This document shows, piece after piece, positions 1-5,775 of a stretch of DNA of 10,495 nucleotides (within the stretch, counting starts at the first letter, position 1; each line of letters starts with the position of its first letter). Source of the stretch: Candidatus Saccharimonadales bacterium (lineage in GTDB: Bacteria > Patescibacteriota > Saccharimonadia > Saccharimonadales > Saccharimonadaceae); the NCBI GenBank assembly GCA_030146045.1, contig JASLDG010000023.1, positions 1 to 10,495 on the forward strand, read 5' to 3'. Below the pieces are notes generated by a model, which was not told the origin of the DNA, did no database searches, and was given only the letters and a program-made list of their open reading frames with translations. The translations under genes and the position numbers were made by a program.

Positions 1-1373
1 AGACGGCCGACTCAGGCTACTTGACGCGACGTTTGGTTGACGTTAGTCAGGATGTCTTCATCGTTGAGGATGAAGTGGGTGACGATGATGGCTACGCGAT
101 TTACCGCTCAGAAACCGACGATACGATGATCGACTTTGCGAACCGCTTGAACGGTCGCTATACAGCCGAAGAAGTACCAGGTCATATTGGCGCTGATGAG
201 CTCATCACGCGCAAGGTAGCGGATGCTATCCAAGCTGATGATACAATCGATGCTGTGAAGATTCAGTCGGTACTGAGTACGAAGAACCTCCGTGGTATTC
301 CTCAGAAGAGCTACGGTATCGACATGGCAACTGGCCATTTGGTCGAAAAAGCACAGCCAGTTGGTGTTATCGCTGCACAGTCGGTCGGTGAGCCGGGTAC
401 GCAGCTGACACTTCGAACCTTCCACCTTGGTGGTGTGGCTGGTGGCGACATTACGCAGGGTCTCCCTCGTGTTGAAGAGCTGTTTGAGGCTCGCTCGCCA
501 AAGGGTCAGGCGCATATCACTGAAGTTGCCGGTACCGTTGATGTTTGGGAAGATGGCAAGAAGTATATTGTTCAGGTGACGCCAGCAGCTGGTCATGTCG
601 AGCGTATTGCGCTTGAGGGTCGTACGGTGAATGTTAAGGCTGGCAGCAATGTCAAAGCTGGTGACGTCCTTGCGACGGCCGAAGGTGAGGCTAAGCCACT
701 GGTTGCGCCATTTGACGGTGTTGTGGAGATTGCTGACAATACTATTGTCCTCGCGGCAAATGCAAGTGCTCCTGTTCGTTACGAAATTCCAGGCACGACA
801 CAGCTCGTTGTTTCAGCTGGTGATGTTGTTTCAGCTGGTGATCGTCTCACTATTGGTTCATTAAATCTTCATGATTTGATGCGCCTTAAGGGTACTGAAG
901 CAACACAGCGCTACATTATCAACGAAGTCCTCCGTATCTACGCGGCACAGGGTCAAGATGTCGCTGATAAGCACCTTGAGATCATTGTGCGCCAAATGTT
1001 CAGTCGCGTGCAGATCGAAGATTCAGGAGATAGTGCGTTTGTAACTGGTGATATCGTTAGTAAGGCTGCGGTTGTTGAGGCAAACGCTGAACTCGCTGCA
1101 GAAGGTAAGGACTTGATCCAATATACCCAATTGCTGCTTGGTATTACCAAGGTTTCAATCTGGAGTGATAGCTTCCTGTCGGCCGCATCCTTCCAGGATA
1201 CGACGCGTGTGCTTATCAACGCTGCTACTAGTGGACGCGTTGATCGCCTCCATGGCCTTAAGGAAAACGTCATTATTGGGCGTAAGATTCCTGTCGGTAC
1301 TGGTGCTATAGAGCCAGAGGAAGAGACGGTTGTCGAAGAGCTTGATGCTGAGACACTCGACCTTGAAGCTTAA
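1..1373 (+). CDS. rpoC: DNA-directed RNA polymerase subunit beta' (C-terminal part, 5' truncated)
   Basis: This is the 3' portion of rpoC, the catalytic beta' subunit of RNA polymerase. The frame is open from base 3, and the first residues TADSGYLTRRLVDVSQD are the classic conserved beta' block, so the gene continues upstream; the TTG at 21 is internal. About 456 residues are visible. At roughly 357-430 lies the trigger-loop segment with AAQSVGEPGTQLTLRTFH. Around 905-1010 is the conserved helix ending DKHLEIIVRQMFSRV, and around 1170-1300 is the C-terminal block SFLSAASFQDTTRVL followed by LHGLKENVIIGRKIPVGTG. The end is an acidic tail (EPEEETVVEELDAETLDLEA) and a TAA stop. A strong hairpin terminator starts 28 bases after the stop, so the rpoBC transcript appears to end here rather than run into rpsL. 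Base composition and codon use look like the ribosomal genes further on. Identity is certain; only the 5' end is missing. Confidence 0.98.
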   Translation, partial: TADSGYLTRRLVDVSQDVFIVEDEVGDDDGYAIYRSETDDTMIDFANRLNGRYTAEEVPGHIGADELITRKVADAIQADDTIDAVKIQSVLSTKNLRGIPQKSYGIDMATGHLVEKAQPVGVIAAQSVGEPGTQLTLRTFHLGGVAGGDITQGLPRVEELFEARSPKGQAHITEVAGTVDVWEDGKKYIVQVTPAAGHVERIALEGRTVNVKAGSNVKAGDVLATAEGEAKPLVAPFDGVVEIADNTIVLAANASAPVRYEIPGTTQLVVSAGDVVSAGDRLTIGSLNLHDLMRLKGTEATQRYIINEVLRIYAAQGQDVADKHLEIIVRQMFSRVQIEDSGDSAFVTGDIVSKAAVVEANAELAAEGKDLIQYTQLLLGITKVSIWSDSFLSAASFQDTTRVLINAATSGRVDRLHGLKENVIIGRKIPVGTGAIEPEEETVVEELDAETLDLEA

Positions 1374-1401
1374 TCTACCATAAAGGCAACAATGTCTTTG
1401 T

Positions 1402-1432
1402 AACGAAACCCCTTGCCATAAGGGGTTTCGTT
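1402..1432 (+). terminator. Rho-independent terminator after rpoC
   Basis: A perfect 13-bp inverted repeat (AACGAAACCCCTT at 1402-1414 and AAGGGGTTTCGTT at 1420-1432) has a 5-nt loop and is followed by the T-rich run TTGTGTTT. It closes the rpoC transcription unit. The A-tract on the 5' side means it could also act on the opposite strand, but no minus-strand gene needs it. Confidence 0.9.
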
Positions 1433-1459
1433 GTGTTTAAGGGGTGAATCCGATATAAT
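1431..1459 (+). promoter_or_regulatory. Promoter for the small G+C-rich ORF pair
   Basis: A consensus -10 box TATAAT lies at 1454-1459, with TTGTGT at 1431-1436 as a weak -35 box 17 bp upstream. The -35 box overlaps the 3' arm and T-run of the rpoC terminator. Predicted transcription start is near 1466, giving a leader of about 38 nt before the ATG at 1504. Confidence 0.65.
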
Positions 1460-1503
1460 GGAGACAGCCTCATACGAGGAGTACCACCTACTGAAAGGCG
1501 ATC

Positions 1504-1677
1504 ATGCCACTCAAACCACCCGGTGTAGCGCCCAAGCTCACCCCGACAGAAGCACTGACTATCGATACCATGCTTGCATGGGAGGAGCAGTGCTACCCGG
1601 AGCGCTTCATGGCGCCCGGTCATCTTTTGTCTCGCTCTTTGGAACAGGGTCGCGATCCTGGTCTGCCTGACACGTAG
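1504..1677 (+). CDS. Small hypothetical protein, 57 aa, first of a G+C-rich pair
   Basis: An ATG at 1504 opens a 57-codon frame starting MPLKPPGVAPKLTPTEAL and ending GLPDT with TAG at 1675-1677. An AAAGG ribosome-binding site sits about 6 nt upstream, and a consensus promoter precedes it, which is the main reason to believe it. I recognise no family. The N-terminus is Pro-rich, the middle is Trp/Glu-containing (AWEEQCYPERF), and there is one Cys. There is no signal peptide or membrane segment, so it is probably cytoplasmic. Codons are more G+C-rich than in rpoC and the surface genes, resembling instead the metallopeptidase gene at 8516. The stop codon lies in the loop of a hairpin (1665-1686). 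The second ORF begins 55 nt downstream, probably on the same transcript. It could be a chance frame; conservation in relatives would decide. Confidence 0.5.
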   Translation: MPLKPPGVAPKLTPTEALTIDTMLAWEEQCYPERFMAPGHLLSRSLEQGRDPGLPDT

Positions 1678-1686
1678 CGTGTCGGC
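1665..1686 (+). other. Hairpin carrying the stop codon of the 57-aa ORF in its loop
   Basis: GACACG (1669-1674) pairs perfectly with CGTGTC (1678-1683), and the 3-nt loop between them is exactly the TAG stop. GCC (1665-1667) and GGC (1684-1686) extend the stem around a bulged T. No T-run follows, so it is not a terminator. It could affect termination of the first ORF or ribosome loading on the second. Confidence 0.5.
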
Positions 1687-1732
1687 CACACCACGATACC
1701 TTCACGACACCGAGAGTAAGTTACGGGGTACC

Positions 1733-1987
1733 ATGAGTTCATCCGCCCAGCAATTCATCGACGAGCAGCAGCTTCGACAGATCGAGTATGCGATACACGA
1801 GCAGGGCCTTGAGGACCCACAGGTCGCTGAGGCGATCGATCAACAGGATATTGCAGAGGCTCGTGCTCGCATCGATGATCTGGCACGACAAACGCCTGAC
1901 AATCTTTCCTTCAATAGTCCCGAGGCAATTGCCGTCACCCTCTCGATGCGACTTCAGTGCATCGATGATCAGGCACAGTCTCTCTAA
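1733..1987 (+). CDS. Small acidic hypothetical protein, 84 aa, second of the pair
   Basis: The frame starts MSSSAQQFIDEQQLRQIEYAI and ends at TAA 1985-1987. The ATG at 1733 is chosen because the longer in-frame extension (from 1574) would overlap most of the upstream ORF; a short GGGG lies 5 nt upstream as a weak ribosome-binding site. The protein is strongly acidic, rich in Gln, Asp, Glu and Ala, and is predicted largely helical. It contains an internal repeat (RIDDLAR near residues 46-52, CIDDQAQ near 76-82). There is no signal peptide or membrane segment. I recognise no family. Its layout with the 57-aa ORF recalls a small two-gene module such as a toxin-antitoxin pair, but neither protein shows a diagnostic motif, so this is only a possibility. 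The stop codon is fused to an SD-like AAGGAGGTG, followed by a structured RNA and a terminator. Confidence 0.6.
   Translation: MSSSAQQFIDEQQLRQIEYAIHEQGLEDPQVAEAIDQQDIAEARARIDDLARQTPDNLSFNSPEAIAVTLSMRLQCIDDQAQSL
1869..1976 (+). repeat. Two direct repeats of 18 nt within the 84-aa ORF
   Basis: GCATCGATGATC followed by T or A and GGCAC occurs at 1869-1886 and 1959-1976, differing at one base. The copies are 90 bp apart (30 codons) and in the same reading frame, giving IDDLA and IDDQA. This suggests a small internal duplication or a repeated structural motif. Confidence 0.7.
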
Positions 1988-2066
1988 GGAGGTGGTATAG
2001 CCGCCGGATGTTGAGCTCGCTGTAGGTTTTCCTATAGCTGGAGCTCCGTTCGGCGGGCTCAACATT
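1986..2066 (+). ncRNA. Structured 3'-UTR RNA element with SD-like lead-in
   Basis: AAGGAGGTG (1986-1994) is a near-perfect complement of the 16S rRNA 3' end, but no convincing ORF follows. Downstream are several self-complementary segments. Bases 2007-2018 pair with 2055-2066 (12 bp including two G-U). GCTGTAGG (2019-2026) pairs with CCTATAGC (2031-2038) around a TTTT loop. A competing fold pairs 2001-2006 (CCGCCG) with 2051-2056 and GAGCTC 2013-2018 with 2041-2046. GGAGCTCC at 2040-2047 is palindromic. A separate terminator follows at 2079. The pairing is seen directly; a regulatory or stability role is inferred, and I match it to no known RNA family. Confidence 0.5.
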
Positions 2067-2078
2067 GTTTATTGAGAC

Positions 2079-2109
2079 AAAAAGACAGGTTATAAACCCC
2101 TGTCTTTTT
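2079..2109 (+). terminator. Rho-independent terminator closing the small-ORF unit
   Basis: AAAAAGACAGG (2079-2089) pairs with CCTGTCTTTTT (2099-2109), and GGTT/AACC inside the loop can extend the stem. It ends in a T-run, so it is a typical intrinsic terminator. It isolates the small G+C-rich unit from the surface-protein genes. Confidence 0.85.
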
Positions 2110-2125
2110 GGTTTAGTAGTGGTTA

Positions 2126-2154
2126 TGGTAATGTAAAACTGCCTATGGTATTAT
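2126..2154 (+). promoter_or_regulatory. Extended -10 promoter of the short WxL-like gene
   Basis: TATTAT at 2149-2154 is preceded by TGG (2146-2148), giving a TGN extended -10 element. The -35 position (2126-2131, TGGTAA) is poor. The predicted start near 2161 leaves a leader of about 30 nt containing the GAGGG ribosome-binding site at 2180-2184. Confidence 0.6.
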
Positions 2155-2190
2155 TGATACATACGATCTAAATAAATGTGAGGGTATAAG

Positions 2191-2826
2191 GTGAAGAAAA
2201 GGGCAATACTAGCGGTCGTCATCGCTGCGCTTGTGGTGGCGGTTCCGGCAGTAACATTTGCATCGCCGCAGGGACGGCTAAGTCAAGTAATTAACGCAGG
2301 CACTCTTTCAACTGATATTGTTGATGGAGCTGGTGCCTCTGTTGCCTCACCGGCATTCAGTATGACGGCAACTTCGGTTAAGACAACCTGTCAAACAATC
2401 ACGGGCACGTATGGTGATACAAACCAGCGAGTCGCAGTCGATAACCCAGGTGGCGCGAACGCGGGATGGAATCTTACCATTGCCGCCACAGGTGGTCCGA
2501 CGGCAACATGGACCAATGGGTCAACGACCTACAAATTTAATGATGCCGCGGGTTCTGGCTGTACGAATGGTCAGCTGACACTTAATCCAAGTGTTGCTAC
2601 CCTTGGTTTGAACGGTGCATCCACAAATACAGGGGTTACTAAAGGATCGTCGGCTTCGTTTGTTTCGGGAACAGCAGACTCGCTGACGCTTATGTCGGCC
2701 AGTGCATCGTCCGATGATATCTGGAATGGTTATCTGACGGGTATTGGTGTCAGTCAAAAAATTCCTGCAAGTACCCCAGCGGGAACCTACACGATTGATT
2801 TAACGCAAACAGTGACAGCAAGCTAA
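2191..2826 (+). CDS. Secreted WxL-like domain surface protein
   Basis: This is a 211-aa exported protein. The GTG start at 2191 lies 6 nt after GAGGG and begins a clear signal peptide: a basic MKKR, a hydrophobic core, and cleavage predicted after VTFA (residue 24). The rest is one beta-rich, Thr/Ser/Gly/Ala-rich domain resembling the WxL domain of Firmicutes cell-surface proteins. GWNLTIAAT at 92-100 matches the first W-x-L motif, and the ending PAGTYTIDLTQTVTAS matches the C-terminal YTATLTW-type strand, except that the Trp of the second motif is Gln. It has two Cys (67, 124). WxL domains attach non-covalently to peptidoglycan and pair with DUF916 proteins, and such a gene follows directly. 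The whole mature protein is homologous to residues ~380-567 of the protein encoded at 4072. A 14-bp hairpin after the stop suggests higher expression of this gene than of those downstream. Family membership is inferred from motifs, not a search. Confidence 0.85.
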   Translation: MKKRAILAVVIAALVVAVPAVTFASPQGRLSQVINAGTLSTDIVDGAGASVASPAFSMTATSVKTTCQTITGTYGDTNQRVAVDNPGGANAGWNLTIAATGGPTATWTNGSTTYKFNDAAGSGCTNGQLTLNPSVATLGLNGASTNTGVTKGSSASFVSGTADSLTLMSASASSDDIWNGYLTGIGVSQKIPASTPAGTYTIDLTQTVTAS

Positions 2827-2849
2827 GAGAAAAGTACTTGTTATGACTT

Positions 2850-2880
2850 ACAGAGGCTGCATATAGTATGCAGCCTCTGT
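2850..2880 (+). terminator. Perfect 14-bp hairpin between surface genes, partial terminator or processing site
   Basis: ACAGAGGCTGCATA (2850-2863) and TATGCAGCCTCTGT (2867-2880) pair perfectly around a TAG loop. No T-run follows (GGTATGAAAA), so it may protect the 3' end of the upstream mRNA or cause partial attenuation rather than full termination. The downstream gene has its own candidate promoter. Confidence 0.55.
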
Positions 2881-2899
2881 GGTATGAAAAGTATTGAGG

Positions 2900-2908
2900 T
2901 GATACACT
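2900..2908 (+). promoter_or_regulatory. Extended -10 promoter, predicted leaderless mRNA for the DUF916-like gene
   Basis: TG-A-TACACT (2900-2908) is an extended -10 element ending exactly 7 nt before the ATG at 2916, so transcription would start at or next to the start codon. The only SD-like sequence (GAGGTG at 2896-2901) is 14 nt from the ATG, too far for normal use, which supports the leaderless reading. The same layout recurs at 7237 and 7867. Confidence 0.5.
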
Positions 2909-2915
2909 AAGTACT

Positions 2916-4058
2916 ATGATAAAAACGCTTCTTGTTAGTATCGTTACAGTGATGAGCCTTGCGCTTATGCAGCCAATGGTCGCATCGGCAATGGTAGGGG
3001 GCTTTGGTGGAAAGCCTGCCAATCCAGATGCTTCAGTACCACGAACAAAGGATATATTCATCTACACACTGAAAGGTGGTGATACCAAAGCTGACGAAGT
3101 ACTGATTTCGAATAATACTGACATACCGCAAACAATAGCGTTTTATCCAACCGACGCCGCAATTTCAAACACCGGTGCCTTTACATGTAAGCAGCGGGTT
3201 GAAGCGCGTCAAGATGTTGGCGCATGGGTGTCGCTTTCTCAGAATGAGGTAACGCTTGAGCCGGGTACCAGCACAAAGGTTCCTTTTACAGTGACGGCAC
3301 CACAAGGAGTAGCCCCAGGCGAACATGACGGATGTCTTGCATTTGAACCAAAGGATGACGATGGCCATGTTGAAGGTAATGTGAGAATTCATACTCGCTC
3401 TGCTGTACGTATTGCGGTCACGGTGCCTGGTGATTTGCGTCGTAATGTCGATATCACCGCTTTTTCTGCTTCGTTGTCATCAGCTGGACGGTGGAACTAC
3501 AAACTAAGTGTTAAAAACACGGGCAACGTATCTGCGGATACGAAGACGACTGTTCGACTCAATTCTTTATTCGGTTCGACGATATATCATAATGAGGGCG
3601 TCTATCCAGTAATTGCAGGTAATAAATATGAGGTGACGTATACAGATACAAGTTCACTTTTCTGGGGTGGTATCTATCGAGCGAATGCATCGATCGACTA
3701 CGACAGTAATCCAAGTAGGTTCTCTTCTCTCAGTTCACCGGAAACTATCATGACAAAGTATGCCCCTGATCAATACGTTTTTGTTACGCCTCGTCCACTT
3801 GCGCTCTTCATGTACAGTGTTCTGTGTATCGTTGCCCTCTCTGTAGTTGGCCTGATAGTATACCGTCGCCGCGAAAAGACTGATGCGCTCCAGAACTGGC
3901 ATACGTACACATTGAAAGAGCACGATACAATCCAGAGTATTGCCGACAAGTACCAGATAGGCTGGAAAAAGTTGGCTAAGATCAATGATAGAAAAGCGCC
4001 GTATGTTCTTACACCTGGCGAGAAGATTCGAGTACCGAACAAAAAGAAAAGTAAATAA
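2916..4058 (+). CDS. DUF916/WxL-interacting-type surface protein with C-terminal TM helix and LysM domain
   Basis: This 380-aa protein has a signal peptide at residues 1-25 (cleavage near VASA). The next domain (~45-172) carries the hallmarks of the DUF916 family: DEVLISNNTDIPQTIAFYPTDA, then NTGAF, VGAWVSLSQNEVTLEPGTS, VPFTVTAPQGVAPGEHDG. A second Ig-like domain follows (~175-265; YKLSVKNTGNVSAD). A transmembrane helix spans ~294-316 with a basic stop-transfer RRREK at 317-321. A LysM domain occupies ~328-375 (YTLKEHDTIQSIADKYQIGW, then the conserved end YVLTPGEKIRVPN). DUF916 proteins bind WxL-domain partners and peptidoglycan at Gram-positive surfaces, and the flanking genes encode WxL-like proteins. 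The odd point is topology: the positive-inside rule puts the LysM in the cytoplasm, whereas LysM normally binds cell-wall glycan. It is followed 13 nt later by the long WxL-like gene, so the two are probably co-transcribed. Confidence 0.88.
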   Translation: MIKTLLVSIVTVMSLALMQPMVASAMVGGFGGKPANPDASVPRTKDIFIYTLKGGDTKADEVLISNNTDIPQTIAFYPTDAAISNTGAFTCKQRVEARQDVGAWVSLSQNEVTLEPGTSTKVPFTVTAPQGVAPGEHDGCLAFEPKDDDGHVEGNVRIHTRSAVRIAVTVPGDLRRNVDITAFSASLSSAGRWNYKLSVKNTGNVSADTKTTVRLNSLFGSTIYHNEGVYPVIAGNKYEVTYTDTSSLFWGGIYRANASIDYDSNPSRFSSLSSPETIMTKYAPDQYVFVTPRPLALFMYSVLCIVALSVVGLIVYRRREKTDALQNWHTYTLKEHDTIQSIADKYQIGWKKLAKINDRKAPYVLTPGEKIRVPNKKKSK

Positions 4059-4071
4059 ATACGGTGAGTTA

Positions 4072-5775
4072 ATGAACAGATTCAGAGTAATAGCACATCT
4101 AGCGATAATTTCTATACTCGTATTAATTCTTGGTGTCCGTACAGCTCAAGCTTCGACCGTAAAAGTGTATCCGAGCGCCGATCCATCAGGTACTAAGTTT
4201 ACATACCGCTCGTCCGGATCAACTAATTATGCCATTCTTGATAATGATCCAGCAGTGACAGGGCAGCGTATTTGTGCCCCTGATACAGCTTCGTTTACGG
4301 AGTTGTATGCTGTCAATACTGCAAACGTAGGGCAGGGTGCGACCTCTATAACAGTTAATTCTGATGCTGCGGTTGATTATAAGTTTGGTGATTTTAATGC
4401 ACCGAGAGTTGTAACGGGTCTACAAATCGACGGAACATCGGCCGGTACTGACGTTTGGGCTGCGCCAACTGTTGGTTTTTCTGCCGCTGTCGGCTGCACA
4501 AATTCTTCAGGATGGCCATACGCGAGTCATACCGCGACGTTTACGCCATCAGGCGGCGTATGGAGTCAAGCTCAGATTGACGGGATGAGTTTAATTCTTG
4601 GTGAACAAGTCCCTGGATCAACACGATCGGTGGCGGTGCGGCTGCTGAACGCTGTGATTACATACGATGCTATTCCAACGCTCGGTATGAATGGCGCTAA
4701 AGTGTATAATAACGCAAACAGCACGACACCAGGTTCGCTACTCGCAGACTATGGCTCGTCAGCGAGTCTTCCGACGAAGGGCGCAGCGTTTCGATTGCGT
4801 ATGAACATTGCGAACAGTGGCCCCGATAGATGGCGAGCTGGTTTTGGCGCAGCAACGCTCCAGTACGCGCGTAAAACAGTTTCGGACTGTAGTACGCAGA
4901 CTGGATATGCCGACGTGCAGTCTGGTTCCGGTGATATTCGATGGAATACTAATGGGTCGGTTGCGAATAATACTGCTATTAGTATCTTGGCAGGAGATTC
5001 TAAGTCAGCCAGTCTTGTTGCGGAAACATATCGTTCGGCAAATAATTTTACACCGACGGTCGATATCCCATCGGGCAAATCAGGACAGTGGGATTTTTCT
5101 CTCATCGAAATGGCACCAGTGCCAGGTGCGGCATATTGCTTTAAAGTTACTCCAGCAAGCGGCATTACGGCTATTTCGCTGGCAAATAATGCAGCGACGG
5201 CAGTCGTGCAATCAGTCGGTACGCTTGATGTCGACATTGTGGATGGTTCTGGCGCTGCGATCGCTAATCCATTAGTTTCGTTTGGACTTCTAACACCTTC
5301 GCTCGCTTGCCAGCAGTCATCTGCTACACTGGGGACTTCGATACAAAAAATTCGACTCTCTAATGGTAGTGCTTCAAATGGATGGTCGGTTTCGATTGCG
5401 GCGACAGCTGGCTCAACAGCATTGTGGAGTTCGGGAGCGGGTGGTCGATATGACTTTAACGATGGGTCTGGTAGTCCGGCGGGGTGTGGTGATGGAGCGG
5501 ACGGCGATAGCTATGCTGGTCAACTTTCAGTAAATCCAAGCGTAGCAACGATTACGCCTATGAGCGGCTGTAGCGCAACGGGTGTGACCAAGGGCTCAAA
5601 TGCTACATTTTCCGAAGGTGCAGTGAACTCTATTGCGCTCTTATCTGCTTCATCGAGCGCAAGCATGTACTGTTACTGGGATATGACGAGCATACCTCTT
5701 TCGCAGCGAGTACCCGCATCAGTGCCGGTGGGAACTTACACCCTTGATCTCACGATAACGGCGGTTGCGTCATGA
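4072..5775 (+). CDS. Large secreted multidomain protein with C-terminal WxL-like domain
   Basis: The ATG at 4072 is chosen because it begins a clear signal peptide (MNRFRVIAHLAIISILVLIL, cleavage after TAQA at residue 27) and follows a GGTGAG site; the in-frame extension upstream lies inside the previous gene. The protein has 567 aa. Residues 28-200 are a Ser/Thr/Gly-rich beta domain I do not recognise. Residues ~203-365 look like a beta-sandwich common in secreted proteins of candidate-phyla bacteria (AAFRLRMNIANSG, a Cys, SGDIRWNTNGS, NNFTP, WDFSLIEMAPVPGAAYCFKV). Residues ~380-567 repeat the whole protein encoded at 2191, sharing TDIVDG/VDIVDG, GW at 437-438, LxVNPSVATx, TGVTKGS and the ending VGTYTLDLTITAVAS. 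The second W-x-L Trp is again lost. It has no membrane anchor of its own, so retention probably depends on the WxL-like domain and the DUF916 partner. The stop overlaps the next start (ATGA), implying translational coupling. Confidence 0.85.
   Translation: MNRFRVIAHLAIISILVLILGVRTAQASTVKVYPSADPSGTKFTYRSSGSTNYAILDNDPAVTGQRICAPDTASFTELYAVNTANVGQGATSITVNSDAAVDYKFGDFNAPRVVTGLQIDGTSAGTDVWAAPTVGFSAAVGCTNSSGWPYASHTATFTPSGGVWSQAQIDGMSLILGEQVPGSTRSVAVRLLNAVITYDAIPTLGMNGAKVYNNANSTTPGSLLADYGSSASLPTKGAAFRLRMNIANSGPDRWRAGFGAATLQYARKTVSDCSTQTGYADVQSGSGDIRWNTNGSVANNTAISILAGDSKSASLVAETYRSANNFTPTVDIPSGKSGQWDFSLIEMAPVPGAAYCFKVTPASGITAISLANNAATAVVQSVGTLDVDIVDGSGAAIANPLVSFGLLTPSLACQQSSATLGTSIQKIRLSNGSASNGWSVSIAATAGSTALWSSGAGGRYDFNDGSGSPAGCGDGADGDSYAGQLSVNPSVATITPMSGCSATGVTKGSNATFSEGAVNSIALLSASSSASMYCYWDMTSIPLSQRVPASVPVGTYTLDLTITAVAS

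Noticed and set aside
108..596. Minus-strand open frames opposite rpoC, including a 162-codon one.
   Set aside because: They lie wholly within a conserved rpoC region and show no domain, promoter or ribosome-binding site.
1574..1732. Longer version of the 84-aa ORF starting at ATG 1574.
   Set aside because: It would overlap most of the 57-aa ORF in another frame and has no supporting ribosome-binding site. The ATG at 1733 fits the operon layout better.
2008..2025. Mini-ORF ATG TTG AGC TCG CTG TAG after the SD-like AAGGAGGTG.
   Set aside because: Only five codons and about 13 nt from the SD motif, beyond usual spacing, and the ATG is buried in a predicted stem.
2007..2066. Possible integron attC-like site, because GTTGAGC (2010-2016) and GCTCAAC (2057-2063) fit the GTTRRRY and RYYYAAC core patterns.
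   Set aside because: In attC the RYYYAAC core comes first and GTTRRRY last. Here the order is reversed on both strands, and no integrase or cassette array is visible. The pairing is better explained as RNA structure.
3985..4071. Extended start for the long WxL-like protein at ATG 3985.
   Set aside because: The extension lies inside the LysM coding region and would bury the clear signal peptide that begins at 4072.
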